From positions 1 through 64,000 of the forward strand of contig CAVSLJ010000001.1 of NCBI GenBank assembly GCA_963728875.1: a stretch of 64,000 nucleotides of DNA, written 5' to 3'. The position numbers and the translations under genes were made by a program. Below are positions 37,743 through 46,815 of the stretch, one piece after another; positions within the stretch are counted from its first letter, which is position 1; each line of letters opens with the position of its first letter. The DNA comes from DASUPK01 sp963728875 (GTDB lineage: Bacteria > Actinomycetota > Thermoleophilia > Solirubrobacterales > 70-9). The notes below the pieces were generated by a model that had not been told where the DNA came from, did no database searches, and was given only the letters and a program-made list of their open reading frames with translations.

Positions 37743-38017
37743 CTTACTTGTCCGATCGTGTCGCTGTCAAGTTTGGAGGCGGTGTCGGTTGTTGAGCGGT
37801 GGGATGTGCGCGCGGGCGCCCGGGCTTACTTCGGTCCGCGACCAGGGGTTGGCTCCCGGGCCGGCGACATGATGTTTGATGGGGTGATCCCGCTGGGGGT
37901 AAGCGTTGCGGCCGCTCGATCTTTCTGGGCCGTCCACGGGGGGCGGCGGCAGCGGGTCTTCGGGAGCTGGCCGCGGCGCATCTGTGTGATTGAGGGCTTG
38001 GCGCGCGCGGGGAGAGT
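37743..38017 (-). ncRNA. Conserved IS110 3' non-coding end (copy 2)
   Basis: Counterpart of 29907-30224 downstream of the intact IS110 gene. The same blocks appear on the minus strand: GAGCGGCCGCAACGCTT, the CATCAAACATCATGTCG core, GGACCGAAGTAAG, then CTTGACA and ACAAGTAAG at the far end (37743-37751). Differences between the two copies cluster in short patches, as expected of target- and donor-binding loops in a guide RNA. The RNA itself is not shown. Confidence 0.5.
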
Positions 38018-39034
38018 TCATGCGGGCAGGAGCGCCTCGTCGCCGAGCTCGCGCAGCGTGTGGTAGCAGCGCTTGAGCAGTTTGCGGGTAAGCGCCAGGC
38101 AGGCGCGGTTGCCGCCCAGCCGCTCGGCGGCTTGGAGGTAGTACGCGCGGTCCGGGCTGCGAGGATGCCTGGCTTGTTGGGCCGCCTCATACAGAGCCCA
38201 GCGCAGCGCTGGCGGTCCTTGCCGGGAGAGCTTGCCGGGCGCGCGATGCTGGTCTGACTGGTACACGGTGATGTCCATGCCCGCGTATCTGACTGCGTCA
38301 CGGCTGTTGTCAAACCGCCGGGCGTCGCCGAGCTCGGCGAGGATCGTGACCGAGGTCAGCTCCCCGATCCCGTAGTGAGCCATCAGCGCCTTGCAGCCCG
38401 GCTGCCGGCGCGCGTACGCGCGCAACTCCTTATCCAGCGGTGCCATCTGCGCCTCGAGCGCGTCGATCATCGCGATCGCGATCGTCACCTGCTCGCGCGC
38501 GGTCTCGGGCAACGGCTGAGCGGCGAGCCACTCGCGGCCGTCGCCGACCATCAACGAGCGCCGTGACGGGCAGCCATGGTGGTAGAGCACCGCCTGGATC
38601 CGCTGCTGCCACTCGCAACGCTGATGGGAGAGCGTGTGCCGGGATCGGACCCGTGCGCGGAGATCGAGGATGTGGTCAGGCGGGATCCACGACTCTGGCA
38701 ACCGGTCGACCATCAACAGCTCACGCAGATGCCTGGCGTCCGCCCGGTCGGTCTTGGCCCGCTTCTTGTTGCCCTTGCGGGCGCTGGTCTCAGCCGGCTC
38801 GGCCAGATGCACCTCGGCGCCGACCCGGCGCAACTCCTCGACCACGAACCGCCAGCCGGTCGTCGCCTCCAACGCGACCTCGAGCTCCTCGCCGACGAAC
38901 CGCGCACAGAACCGCCTCACCGCTGCGCGGTCGGCTGGGATCACTCGCGCGCGAGACACCTCACCCGTCGCCGTGTCGATCCACTCCGCGGTGATCTGCG
39001 CCCGATGCTGATCCAAGCCCATCACGATCGACAT
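38018..39034 (-). CDS. IS110-family transposase, intact (copy 2)
   Basis: A 338-residue DEDD recombinase from ATG 39034; a 27-codon upstream extension is not family-like. The RuvC-like domain has MGLDQHRAQITAEW (Asp), ALEATTGWRFVVEEL (Glu) and DRADARHL (Asp pair). A coiled middle follows, then the C-terminal domain with HYGIGELTSVTILAELGD, FDNSRDAVRYAGMDI and APGKLSRQGPPALRWALYEAAQ, with Ser in LSRQG as nucleophile. It is roughly 80-85% like copy 1 by eye and could supply activity for both elements. These recombinases use an element-encoded guide RNA. Confidence 0.93.
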   Translation of the reverse strand: MSIVMGLDQHRAQITAEWIDTATGEVSRARVIPADRAAVRRFCARFVGEELEVALEATTGWRFVVEELRRVGAEVHLAEPAETSARKGNKKRAKTDRADARHLRELLMVDRLPESWIPPDHILDLRARVRSRHTLSHQRCEWQQRIQAVLYHHGCPSRRSLMVGDGREWLAAQPLPETAREQVTIAIAMIDALEAQMAPLDKELRAYARRQPGCKALMAHYGIGELTSVTILAELGDARRFDNSRDAVRYAGMDITVYQSDQHRAPGKLSRQGPPALRWALYEAAQQARHPRSPDRAYYLQAAERLGGNRACLALTRKLLKRCYHTLRELGDEALLPA

Positions 39035-39251
39035 AGCTCCACTCCCCTCACCTGCCAACCAGCCGGTCCGAGCACGACAAGGGCCGTGACACGAGCAGCG
39101 CCCAGCCCGACCCATCGCATACCGTGGATCACGGTCGGTCCTCCTATTCGAATGGCCGGCCGCGCGGCCGCAATCCGCGCGCGCCTTTGACCTATGCCGT
39201 TCGACGCGGAGGCCCGGCCACCTTCACCACAGGCCTCGCGCCAACTCGGAC

Positions 39252-40274
39252 ATGACATCTTTCGTGGGCTTGCGCGAGCTTTCGATGGCGGGACGGCATC
39301 TTGACTGCGTATATCCGATTCCATCGTCCTCAAGTGGGGCAGTCAGCTGCAAACTGCATGGCTGCTTCTGTGGCCGAGCACGAGCGCGCGTGAAGGCCCG
39401 CACAGGCCGCCGCGATCAACCTCGAGCCCGCCGTGGGCTCCTTGCTCGGTCGGGCTCCAATCGGCAGGGGCGGGCGCAGCCCGCCTTTGTCTGGAACCTT
39501 GTTTCGCATCGGCACCGGCACCGGCTACCGCGTCAGCGTTTTGCTGAAGGCAGGGGAAGGATCGCGCCGGGGATGCGGGTGCTCGATCTCGGGACCGGGC
39601 TTGGCCATGTCGCCTTTGAGATAGCGAACCTTGTTGGGGAGAAGGGCGTAGTCGTGGGCGTCGATCAGAGCCCGCGGTTGCTGGAGATTGCCGAGCATCG
39701 ACGCCTCGCTGCCGGCCTGAACAACGTCACGTTCCTTGAGGCAGACGTGCGGACATTTCGGGATCGAGAGCGATTTGATGCGGTCGTCGGTCGCCTGATC
39801 CTGTTTCACCTTCCCGACGCCCTCGAGGTCCTCGCTCATCACATGGCGGCGCTTCGACCGAGTGGCATTGTGCTGGCCATCGACTTCGATGGCGGCTCCA
39901 TGCGAGCCGAGCCGCCCGTGCAGCTCATCGTGACGATCCGCGATTGGGTCGACGAAGCGTTCAGGTCTGCCGGGGCTAATCCGATGATCGGAGCGCGACT
40001 GGCGGTGCTCCTTCGCAGAGCAGGCGCCGTCGACGTGACGACCGTTGGCATGCAGACGTACCTGGCCGCGGATGACTCCGCCGGCCCCCTTTGGGTCGCA
40101 GGTCTGGTGAGCTCCCTCGCACCGCGCATCATCGGCGCGGGCGTTGCCACGGAGGCTGAGCTTGACCTGGATGCGCCGCGACGACGAGTGGAGCAAGCCC
40201 TGGCCGCCAGCGATGCAGTATTTCTGCCTCCCACGCTCGTCGGTGCCTGGGGACAGCGCCCGGGCGATGGGTGA
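39252..40274 (+). CDS. SAM-dependent methyltransferase, N-terminus uncertain
   Basis: A class I methyltransferase core begins near 39540: RIAPGMRVLDLGTGLGHVAFEIANLVGEKGVVVGVD (motif I), NVTFLEADVRTF, then FDAVVGRLILFHLPDALEVLAHHMAALRPSGIVLAIDFDGG. The first ~95 residues of this frame are Arg-rich and do not look like the family, whose members start 30-60 residues before motif I. The true start may be missing, frameshifted, or ATG 39572. The C-terminal half (WVDEAFRSAGANPMIGARLAVLLRRAG) is normal. Substrate is unknown. Confidence 0.75.
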   Translation: MTSFVGLRELSMAGRHLDCVYPIPSSSSGAVSCKLHGCFCGRARARVKARTGRRDQPRARRGLLARSGSNRQGRAQPAFVWNLVSHRHRHRLPRQRFAEGRGRIAPGMRVLDLGTGLGHVAFEIANLVGEKGVVVGVDQSPRLLEIAEHRRLAAGLNNVTFLEADVRTFRDRERFDAVVGRLILFHLPDALEVLAHHMAALRPSGIVLAIDFDGGSMRAEPPVQLIVTIRDWVDEAFRSAGANPMIGARLAVLLRRAGAVDVTTVGMQTYLAADDSAGPLWVAGLVSSLAPRIIGAGVATEAELDLDAPRRRVEQALAASDAVFLPPTLVGAWGQRPGDG

Positions 40275-40382
40275 CTCCTGGGCCGAGCTTGAAAGTAGCC
40301 AAAGCGGAGGACTGGACTTAGGACAGTTTGTCCATCCGCTTCCTGCGCCGGGCGCTGCGCTGGTCGGAAAATCGGAGCTGGA

Positions 40383-41099
40383 TCACGCCAGGGCGATCAC
40401 GCCGGTGATAAGCAGCCAGAGGCCGATCACCCCAGCGCCGATCACGGCGACGGTGCGGCCTCGGCGCGCAAGCCACGCCTTGGATCTGTCGACTCTGTCC
40501 TCTGTGCTGCCGGGCGCGAACACGTATCCGAGCAACGGCAGCTCGAGGATGATCTGCTGCATGACGCAGAAGTAGAGGATCAGGAGCACGCTGGCTGCGG
40601 TTCCTGCGTCCAGCTTGTGGATATGATCGAGCGCGTCGAGGAATGAGGCGCCGGGGAAGCTCAGGACGGCTCCGACGAGAAATGTCACCTTTGGGTCGCC
40701 CTTGCCCAGCATCCGCAGCGGCAGCGACTCGGTCGGCTCGCCGGCGGCACGCTTAGCGACCAGCTTCGCCTCCTTCTTGGCCTGTCGGCGCTCCCGTATC
40801 GGCTCGTCGCGCCCGGTGCGGAGCACCCATCCCAGCGCGAGGCAGAGCAGCCCGACGACGATGCTCCGCGCCGGGCTGACCGTGTGCTTGGCGCTGCTGG
40901 TCTCACTGCTAGAGCCACCCAACACGAACACGATCACGCAGCCGCACGCGATGCTGGTTGTGTACGCCCCGAGGAGGTAGCCGAGCAGCAGCCGTTTCGG
41001 GTTTGGCATCAGCATCATGATCGTCACCGCTGCGAGCAGCGTCGGGTTGAGCGTCGCCACCAGGGACAGCAGGAAGATGTTGGTGAGATCGCTGCTCAT
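40383..41099 (-). CDS. GAP-family (LysE-like) membrane protein
   Basis: A 238-residue protein from ATG 41099; the frame is open further, without hydrophobic content. The pattern is the six-helix GAP/Sap type: LLSLVATLNPTLLAAVTIMMLMPNPKRLLLGYLLGAYTTSIACGCVIVFVL, IVVGLLCLALGWVL, and VTFLVGAVLSFPGASFLDALDHI, with VIGAGVIGLWLLITGVIAL at the end. A long charged loop (RRQAKKEAKLVAKRAAGEPTES) is cytoplasmic. Related mycobacterial proteins assist glycolipid transport. Confidence 0.85.
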   Translation of the reverse strand: MSSDLTNIFLLSLVATLNPTLLAAVTIMMLMPNPKRLLLGYLLGAYTTSIACGCVIVFVLGGSSSETSSAKHTVSPARSIVVGLLCLALGWVLRTGRDEPIRERRQAKKEAKLVAKRAAGEPTESLPLRMLGKGDPKVTFLVGAVLSFPGASFLDALDHIHKLDAGTAASVLLILYFCVMQQIILELPLLGYVFAPGSTEDRVDRSKAWLARRGRTVAVIGAGVIGLWLLITGVIALA

Positions 41100-41866
41100 G
41101 GGCGCGTCCGGGCGCTTGCGCCGAACCGGGATCTGACCATTCCGCAGCCCAAGGACATCACCCCAAGCAGGTGAACCATCGGGTAAGGCAGGGGTCGCTG
41201 CCACGCGAATGCTGCCCCGAGGAACAGCCCCCGGGGAGGCTGCTCGGTGCAGTCTCGCGGGTCGCCGGTACCGCTCTTGGCCGGATGGTCGAGTGCTTAT
41301 AGTCGATCGCTTCGAGCGCGAAGTGGGTCATCTAGTTGGCCTCGGGTCAGCTGGTTTCCCCCCAGAAGCCACACAAGCCCTGCGAGGGGCGGTCGCAGAC
41401 AGTCCTAGCGCAGCGCTACGACCCACCAGCTCGTGCAGGTCCGACCAGCACAACAGCACCGCGGCGCGTCGTCCTCCGGAGCCGCTCCCGGCCGTTCGAC
41501 GTTTCCCACTCCCCGGGGATGCCGTCGGGGGCGCATGCCCGCGGAGGGCTACCGCAGAGGTGGGTTCGCTTCCGAGGCGGAGCACCGCTCCTAGCCCGTT
41601 GCGAATCAGCGCCGCGCTCTCCGTGTTCCCGCTCCTGGAGCGGATACCTCCGCCATGGCTCGGGCTGGCCGACGTGAGGGCGACGACCGTGGGCCCCCTC
41701 CTTGCCTGCGTCACCGCAGTCGTAGCCGAGACTTTCCCCCGACCAGCCGCGGATCAATGTCCGGGCCTCCGGTCAGGAGCAGAGTCGAGCCTGGGGAGAT
41801 CCTGATGATCGGCGACTACCCGTCGGCCGCGCGAGGGGTGACGTGCTCCAGCGGCGAGTTGAGTCT
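41100..41866. other. Region without a supported gene
   Basis: Long plus- and minus-strand frames occur, but they are antisense to each other and rich in Arg, Pro and Ser, with no motif. A short stretch near 41650-41700 encodes LGLADVRATTVGPLLA, but it stands alone. Nothing is called. Confidence 0.35.
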
Positions 41867-42580
41867 TCACGCCGGCGGTCCGGGGAGGCCGAGCAGTTGG
41901 ATGGCTGAGATGAGCAGCAGCACGCCGGCGACCCTGATCAAGCCGTAGCGGGCGAGGCGGGCGGGGAAGCGGCTGCCTATCCCGACCAGAAAGAGGACGG
42001 CGGCGAGGAGGACGGTGAGCCGGACGTACTTGTCCGCCGTGTCAGCGCCAGACGATCCCTCGCTGAAGTACGCGTCGGCCTGCGCGTTCAGGACGCGCGC
42101 CTGCGTCTCCTGCGGGATGCGGTATTGGGGCAGGTAGGAGGGGTCCGGCGGGGCATTAGGGTTCTTCAGCGGGTGCATCGCGAGCCAAGCTTTGACCGCG
42201 GGACGATACCTCGGCCGCATCCGGTCCAGAGCGACACGGAACAGGGCGGCGTTGCCTGACGTGTACGCGGTCTCGGCGGCGTTGAAGGAGACTGAGTCCA
42301 GCGTCCGAATCTGGCTGGCCTGGATCGAGGCGAGACTGACTTTCGTTCGCGTCGACGAGGCCTTGGCCAGGGAAAGCGAGGAATGCGTGCCCCACTTGGC
42401 CGCCGAGTAGCCTGACCACGCGGCGAGCAGGGCCACGACTGAAAAGATCACGGCCTCGACGATCGAGCTGATACGGTCGCGGTTGGTGTGCTCGCCCTCA
42501 GAGTGCGCCGCGTGCCGAGCGTGCTCGTTGTGCTCGGCGATCTCCTTGCCGACCTCCGCCGCGGACAGGCCCTCAGGCAC
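41867..42580 (-). CDS. DUF4337-like membrane protein
   Basis: A 237-residue protein. A charged N-terminus (EIAEHNEHARHAAHSEGEHTNRDRISS) leads to helix VEAVIFSVVALLAAWSGYSAAKW. A soluble middle region contains LAKASSTRTKVSLASIQASQIRTLD and a Pro-rich segment. Two C-terminal helices follow (LTVLLAAVLFLVGIGSRF and GLIRVAGVLLLISAIQLLGLPG). The layout is that of DUF4337-type proteins. Function is unknown. Confidence 0.8.
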   Translation of the reverse strand: MPEGLSAAEVGKEIAEHNEHARHAAHSEGEHTNRDRISSIVEAVIFSVVALLAAWSGYSAAKWGTHSSLSLAKASSTRTKVSLASIQASQIRTLDSVSFNAAETAYTSGNAALFRVALDRMRPRYRPAVKAWLAMHPLKNPNAPPDPSYLPQYRIPQETQARVLNAQADAYFSEGSSGADTADKYVRLTVLLAAVLFLVGIGSRFPARLARYGLIRVAGVLLLISAIQLLGLPGPPA

Positions 42581-42816
42581 GGCATCCCCCGTGCGGTGGT
42601 AAGCCCACGTCCTCGACGGACACCGCCACTGTCGGCCCGCCGGCTGCTAAGAAGGCGCGGGCCCGCTCGCGCTGGCAGTGACGGCACGAGAGCGGCGAAA
42701 ACCCAGGGTTTATGCGGGTTCTTCGCGCGGCTCAGCGGGCCAGAGTCCTCGATGGGGCCAGACTCAAGCGTGTAGGGCAGCGTCCTAGACAAGGCGCCGA
42801 GCTCAGCGAGCTGCGC
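42581..42816. other. Short intergenic region
   Basis: Between a membrane protein gene start and the cydB stop. No gene, and no clear terminator. Confidence 0.3.
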
Positions 42817-43881
42817 TCACGGGTTGAGCTGACTCGGGACGCTGGGCTCTGTGTGTGCGTCGCGGAGCGGTGGCGGCTCGGTCTCGGCGATGAGGCTGCG
42901 CTGCGCGAGTGAGTAGAGCAGCGCGATGGCCGGAATGACGAGCAGGGCGGCTGCGGCGAAGACGATGAGGATGCTGGTGAGGGTCTCGCTCGGCGCGGCG
43001 CCGGCGGTGATCGTCAGCGTCTGGGGCAACAGGTACGGGTATTGCGCGACGCCCCAGGCCCAGATGAGCGCTGCCACCGCCCCGACCGCCAACGGGCGTG
43101 CCCCGATGGGCGCATCGCGGCGCATCAGCACGAGCACGCCCAGCCCGCACAGCGCCGAGACGATCACGAGGGGGAGTGCCTGATGTGTCAGGCGCGAGTA
43201 GATGTAGTGAGCCTCGGCGTGCAGCACGAAGGTCCCGGCCAACGCCACCGCGCCGGCGACCACGCCGGCGGCGAGCGCGCGGAGCTTGAAGTAGTGCTCG
43301 AGGTCGGCGGCGCCCGCGCGGCGGGCGTCGCTGACGAGGAACACCGCCGACAGGTAGGCCGAGGTAGCCAGGAAGAGCACGCCGATCAGCAGTGAGAGCG
43401 CGTTGACCCAGCTGCTCACGGGGTCCCCGCTGGCGTTCCCGACGGGAACGCGACCCGATGCGATCGCTCCCACGACGGTGCCCAGGAAGAAGGGCGTCAA
43501 GATCGACGAGACTTCGAAGATGCGCTCGGCGATCGCCCGGCCCTTGAGCCGCCGCGCGGTGTTGTGAAACGCAAACCCCGCGCCGCGCAGCACGATTCCC
43601 AGAGCGGCCAGGCTGAGCGGGATGAACAGCGTCGAGAAGACGGCCTCGAAGGCTGAGGAGAACCCAGTCCAGAGCACGACGAGAACGAAGATCAGCCATA
43701 CGTGGTTGGCCTCCCAGACCGGTCCGATGGCCCAGGTGACAAGGTCGCGGGCGCGCCGGCCTTGGGCGCTTCCGCCGCTGACCAGGCTCCAGAACCCGGC
43801 GCCGAAGTCGGCCCCCCCAAAGATGGCGTAGGCGGTCACGCCGAGCGTGAGCACCGCCGCCACCCAATCGGCCTCGCTCAT
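42817..43881 (-). CDS. cydB: Cytochrome bd quinol oxidase subunit II
   Basis: A 354-residue CydB with eight to nine membrane helices and the opening ADWVAAVLTLGVTAYAIFGGADFGAGFWSL. The conserved WEANHVWLIFVLVVLWTGFSSAF segment follows, then VVGAIASGRVP and YPYLLPQTLTI. Subunit II stabilises the di-haem site in subunit I. Its ATG overlaps the cydA stop (4 bp). The C-terminal tail is short and charged. It is the last gene of the leftward operon. Confidence 0.95.
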   Translation of the reverse strand: MSEADWVAAVLTLGVTAYAIFGGADFGAGFWSLVSGGSAQGRRARDLVTWAIGPVWEANHVWLIFVLVVLWTGFSSAFEAVFSTLFIPLSLAALGIVLRGAGFAFHNTARRLKGRAIAERIFEVSSILTPFFLGTVVGAIASGRVPVGNASGDPVSSWVNALSLLIGVLFLATSAYLSAVFLVSDARRAGAADLEHYFKLRALAAGVVAGAVALAGTFVLHAEAHYIYSRLTHQALPLVIVSALCGLGVLVLMRRDAPIGARPLAVGAVAALIWAWGVAQYPYLLPQTLTITAGAAPSETLTSILIVFAAAALLVIPAIALLYSLAQRSLIAETEPPPLRDAHTEPSVPSQLNP

Positions 43882-45251
43882 CCGGCGACCCCGGTCGGCG
43901 CCGCACCGGACGGGCCGTACGGAACCTCGGCATCGCTTTCATCCGTCCCTGCGCGCCAGCGCCGTGACATGGTCCGCAACGTGATGACCAGCACGGCGCC
44001 GAGCAGCGCGTAGAGCAGCAGGATGAGACCGAAGGTCACCCACACGCCGTTCGCGTGCGTGACGGCGTCCGAGGTGCGCAGCACGTTGTAGACAATCCAG
44101 GGCTGGCGCCCGACCTCGGTGACGATCCAACCGGACTCCAGCGCGACCACCGCGGCGATGCCCGACACCGCGACCGCGCCCAGAAACCAACGCGTGTTCG
44201 GGAGGTCACGTTTACGTAACCACACCACGCCGAACCACAGCCCGAGCCCGATCAGCATCGTGCAGATCCCCACCATCGTGTCAAAGGCCCAGTGCAAGAG
44301 CGTGTCAAACGGCGGCCGGTCGTTGGCCGGCACCGTGTCCAATCCCGTGACTTTGGTCGATGTGCTGCCGCCAACGAGCACCGAATCAAAGCCGGGAATG
44401 CCGATGCCGCCCTTGATGCCGCTCGACGTGCAGCGGCCGTAGATGTACTCGGTCACATCAGAGTGAGTGCTCTGAACGCACTCCATCCCGGCGAACTTGA
44501 TCGGCTGATCGCTGGCGATCGCGCGGGCGGCCGTGTCGCCGACGACGAACTGGATCGGCGTCGCGATGCAGGCCACCGTCAGCGGGATCAACAGGCCGAG
44601 ACGGTGATAGTGATCCCGCCGCCCCCGCAGCATGCCGACGGCGTAGATCGACGCCACGATAAAGCCGGTCACGAGGTACGCCGCCAGGATCATGTGCGGG
44701 ACCTCATAGGGGACCGCCTTGTTGAAGATCACCTTCAGCGGCTGAACCGACGTGACGTTGCCGGTCTGCGGCGAGAAGCCCTGAGGCTGATTCATCCACG
44801 AGTTGACGGCCACCACCGAGAAGGCGCCGCCGAGGCCGCTGATCACAACCGGGACACCCGCCCAGAAATGGGTCCATGGCTTGAGCCGCTTCCAGCCGAA
44901 GATGTAGATGGCGATGAAGATCGCCTCGAGGAAGAAGAAGATGCCCTCGACCCCGAACAGGACCCCGAACACCTTGCCAAAGCGTCCCGTGAACGCGGGC
45001 CACAGCAGCCCGAACTCAAATGACAGGACGGTGCCGGTCACCGCACCCACCGCGAACGTCACCGCCACCACTTTCGACCAGCGCTGTGCCAGCAGCAGCG
45101 CGTCGGCGTCATCGCGCTTCAGGCCACGGTAGTTGGCGATCAACATCATTGCCGGGAACGCCACGCCAAATGACGCGAGGATGATGTGAAAGCCGAGCGT
45201 GAACGCCATCTGGCTCCGCGCCGCCTCCAGCTGCGAGGCAAAGGCGATCAT
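43878..45251 (-). CDS. cydA: Cytochrome bd quinol oxidase subunit I
   Basis: A 457-residue CydA. It starts MIAFASQLEAARSQMAFTLGFHIILASFGVAFPAM, with His22 as a haem ligand. It continues WSKVVAVTFAVGAVTGTVLSFEFGLLWP, FGVEGIFFFLEAIFIAIYIFGWKRL and PHMILAAYLVTGF (second His ligand), and ends with an ...ESGWIVTEVGRQPWIVY motif. The N-terminal form and the short quinol loop match the cyanide-insensitive-oxidase branch. ATG 45251 overlaps the stop of the small cydA-like ORF. It oxidises quinol and reduces oxygen; NDH-2 upstream supplies electrons. Confidence 0.93.
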   Translation of the reverse strand: MIAFASQLEAARSQMAFTLGFHIILASFGVAFPAMMLIANYRGLKRDDADALLLAQRWSKVVAVTFAVGAVTGTVLSFEFGLLWPAFTGRFGKVFGVLFGVEGIFFFLEAIFIAIYIFGWKRLKPWTHFWAGVPVVISGLGGAFSVVAVNSWMNQPQGFSPQTGNVTSVQPLKVIFNKAVPYEVPHMILAAYLVTGFIVASIYAVGMLRGRRDHYHRLGLLIPLTVACIATPIQFVVGDTAARAIASDQPIKFAGMECVQSTHSDVTEYIYGRCTSSGIKGGIGIPGFDSVLVGGSTSTKVTGLDTVPANDRPPFDTLLHWAFDTMVGICTMLIGLGLWFGVVWLRKRDLPNTRWFLGAVAVSGIAAVVALESGWIVTEVGRQPWIVYNVLRTSDAVTHANGVWVTFGLILLLYALLGAVLVITLRTMSRRWRAGTDESDAEVPYGPSGAAPTGVAG

Positions 45252-45457
45252 CGACCCGAACCGCAACAGCCGGCCCGAAACGCAACCCGAAGATGCATCA
45301 GCCAGGGGTCGTCGTGGGTGCGGTGCCAGATGGTCTTCATCGTCGCGACGAGGGGCGCGAGTCCCAGCGTGAGCGCGACCAACAGGAAGTGGTAGATCGA
45401 CGTCGTGGCAAACTGCAGCCGCGCCAGGTCCGTGCTGATCACTGCGAGTTGCGTCAC
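45248..45457 (-). CDS. Truncated second CydA N-terminus kept as a small ORF
   Basis: A 69-residue ORF whose first 57 residues (TQLAVISTDLARLQFATTSIYHFLLVALTLGLAPLVATMKTIWHRTHDDP) match the N-terminus of the other, E. coli-like branch of CydA, with the haem-ligand His in IYHFL. It then ends in an unrelated tail, AFRAGCCGSGR. Its GTG overlaps the ndh stop (GTGA) and its TGA overlaps the cydA ATG (ATGA). It is therefore translated within the operon, and the coupling may be the reason it is kept. It is either a cydA remnant or a one-helix accessory subunit. Confidence 0.65.
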   Translation of the reverse strand: MTQLAVISTDLARLQFATTSIYHFLLVALTLGLAPLVATMKTIWHRTHDDPWLMHLRVAFRAGCCGSGR

Positions 45458-46815
45458 GCGGCCGTCCCGGTGGGTTCCGGCTTGGACGGTGCCGATGTGG
45501 ACGAGACCGCGGGGTCGTCGTCCCAGTCGATCGCGGCGGCATCGCCTCGGTCGAGCACGTGCGGGCCGCCGGTCTTGGAGAAGCCGTCCCACGCCCAGTC
45601 CACGAACGCCTCGATCTTGGCCTTGGTTCCGGTCATCAGGCTGGCGTGCACGCCCAACCAGGCCATGTGGCCGAGCTCGCCGTGAATCTCGTGATGGTGC
45701 TTGCCGACCTCGCCGATCGCCGCGCCGCGACCGATCATCGCCATGATTCCCTTGTCGTGGTAGGCAAACGCCTCGCCGGGCTTGCCCTCGAAGTCGGCCA
45801 GGATGTTCTTCGCGGCCCAGCTGCCGCTTTGCAGCGCGACAGAGCCGAGCTGCGGCAGGCAGCCGTCGTCGGTGCCGGGAATGTTGGCGATGTCGCCGAC
45901 GACATACACACCCTTGTGGCCGTTGAGCGTGAGGTCGGCCTCGACGTCGACGCGGCCTCCGCGTCCCGCCGCGAGGCCTCCGTCGGCCGCGACAGGGGCT
46001 GCCTTGATGCCGCCGCCCCATACCACGCAGCGGGTCGCGATCGTCGTGCCGTCCGACAGCAGCGCGTGGCCGGTGCCGATCTCCTTGACACCCGTGCCGA
46101 GGTGGATCTGCACGCCCTTCTCCTCCAGCACCTTGGCGACGTAGGCGTGGGCCTTGTCTGAGAACGGCTTGAGCAACGCGTCGCCGTAGTCGAGGATGTG
46201 AATCTGCGCGACGCCGGCGTCCAGATCGCGGTACACGGCCGGAACGGTCACGTTGAGCATGTCGGCGATCGCGCCGGCGACCTCGACTCCGGTTGGGCCT
46301 CCGCCCACGATCACGAAGTTCAACGCACCGCGCCCGATCAGCTCGGGATTGCGGTCGACCTGCTCAAACAGCCCGAGAATCCGGGAGCGCAGATTGGTTG
46401 CGTCATCGAGCGCGTACAGCGGAAACGAGTTCTCAGGTGCGCCCGGAGTGCCGAAGAAGTTCGGCTGCGAGCCGCCGGCAAGCACGATTGCGTCCCCCGA
46501 CCATTGCTCGCCGTCGGCCGAGGTGATCGTCCTCGATGCCGGGTCCACGGCGGAGACCTCAGCCAGCTTGACGTCCACGTTGTCCTGGCCTGCGAACACC
46601 GATCGCAGCGAATGCGCGATGTCGCTCGGCGCCAGCTGCGACGTGGCCACCTGATAAAGCAGCGGCTGAAACTGGTGGTAGTTGTTTCGGTCGATCAGCG
46701 TCACGTGGACGTGATCGTGTTTGGCCAGCTGCTGCGCGCACCCGAGGCCGGCGAAGCCCCCGCCGACGATCACCACGCGATGTTTGCCATTTGCCTTGCT
46801 CTCGTTATGCGACAC
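45454..46815 (-). CDS. ndh: Type II NADH dehydrogenase (NDH-2)
   Basis: A 453-residue flavoprotein from GTG 46815, preceded by GGAGG. It has two Rossmann folds: VVIVGGGFAGLGCAQQL (FAD) and NFVIVGGGPTGVEVAGAIAD (NADH). The family motif VYVVGDIANIPGTD precedes the quinone-site region LPQLGSVALQSGSWAAKNI. The C-terminus (HMAWLGVHASLMTG) likely attaches to the membrane. It passes electrons from NADH to quinone without proton pumping, feeding the bd oxidase encoded next. It overlaps the GMC oxidoreductase gene by 11 bp. Confidence 0.93.
   Translation of the reverse strand: MSHNESKANGKHRVVIVGGGFAGLGCAQQLAKHDHVHVTLIDRNNYHQFQPLLYQVATSQLAPSDIAHSLRSVFAGQDNVDVKLAEVSAVDPASRTITSADGEQWSGDAIVLAGGSQPNFFGTPGAPENSFPLYALDDATNLRSRILGLFEQVDRNPELIGRGALNFVIVGGGPTGVEVAGAIADMLNVTVPAVYRDLDAGVAQIHILDYGDALLKPFSDKAHAYVAKVLEEKGVQIHLGTGVKEIGTGHALLSDGTTIATRCVVWGGGIKAAPVAADGGLAAGRGGRVDVEADLTLNGHKGVYVVGDIANIPGTDDGCLPQLGSVALQSGSWAAKNILADFEGKPGEAFAYHDKGIMAMIGRGAAIGEVGKHHHEIHGELGHMAWLGVHASLMTGTKAKIEAFVDWAWDGFSKTGGPHVLDRGDAAAIDWDDDPAVSSTSAPSKPEPTGTAA

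Noticed and set aside
41209..41805. 198-codon plus frame
   Set aside because: Ser/Pro/Arg-rich, with an equally long antisense frame and no domain.
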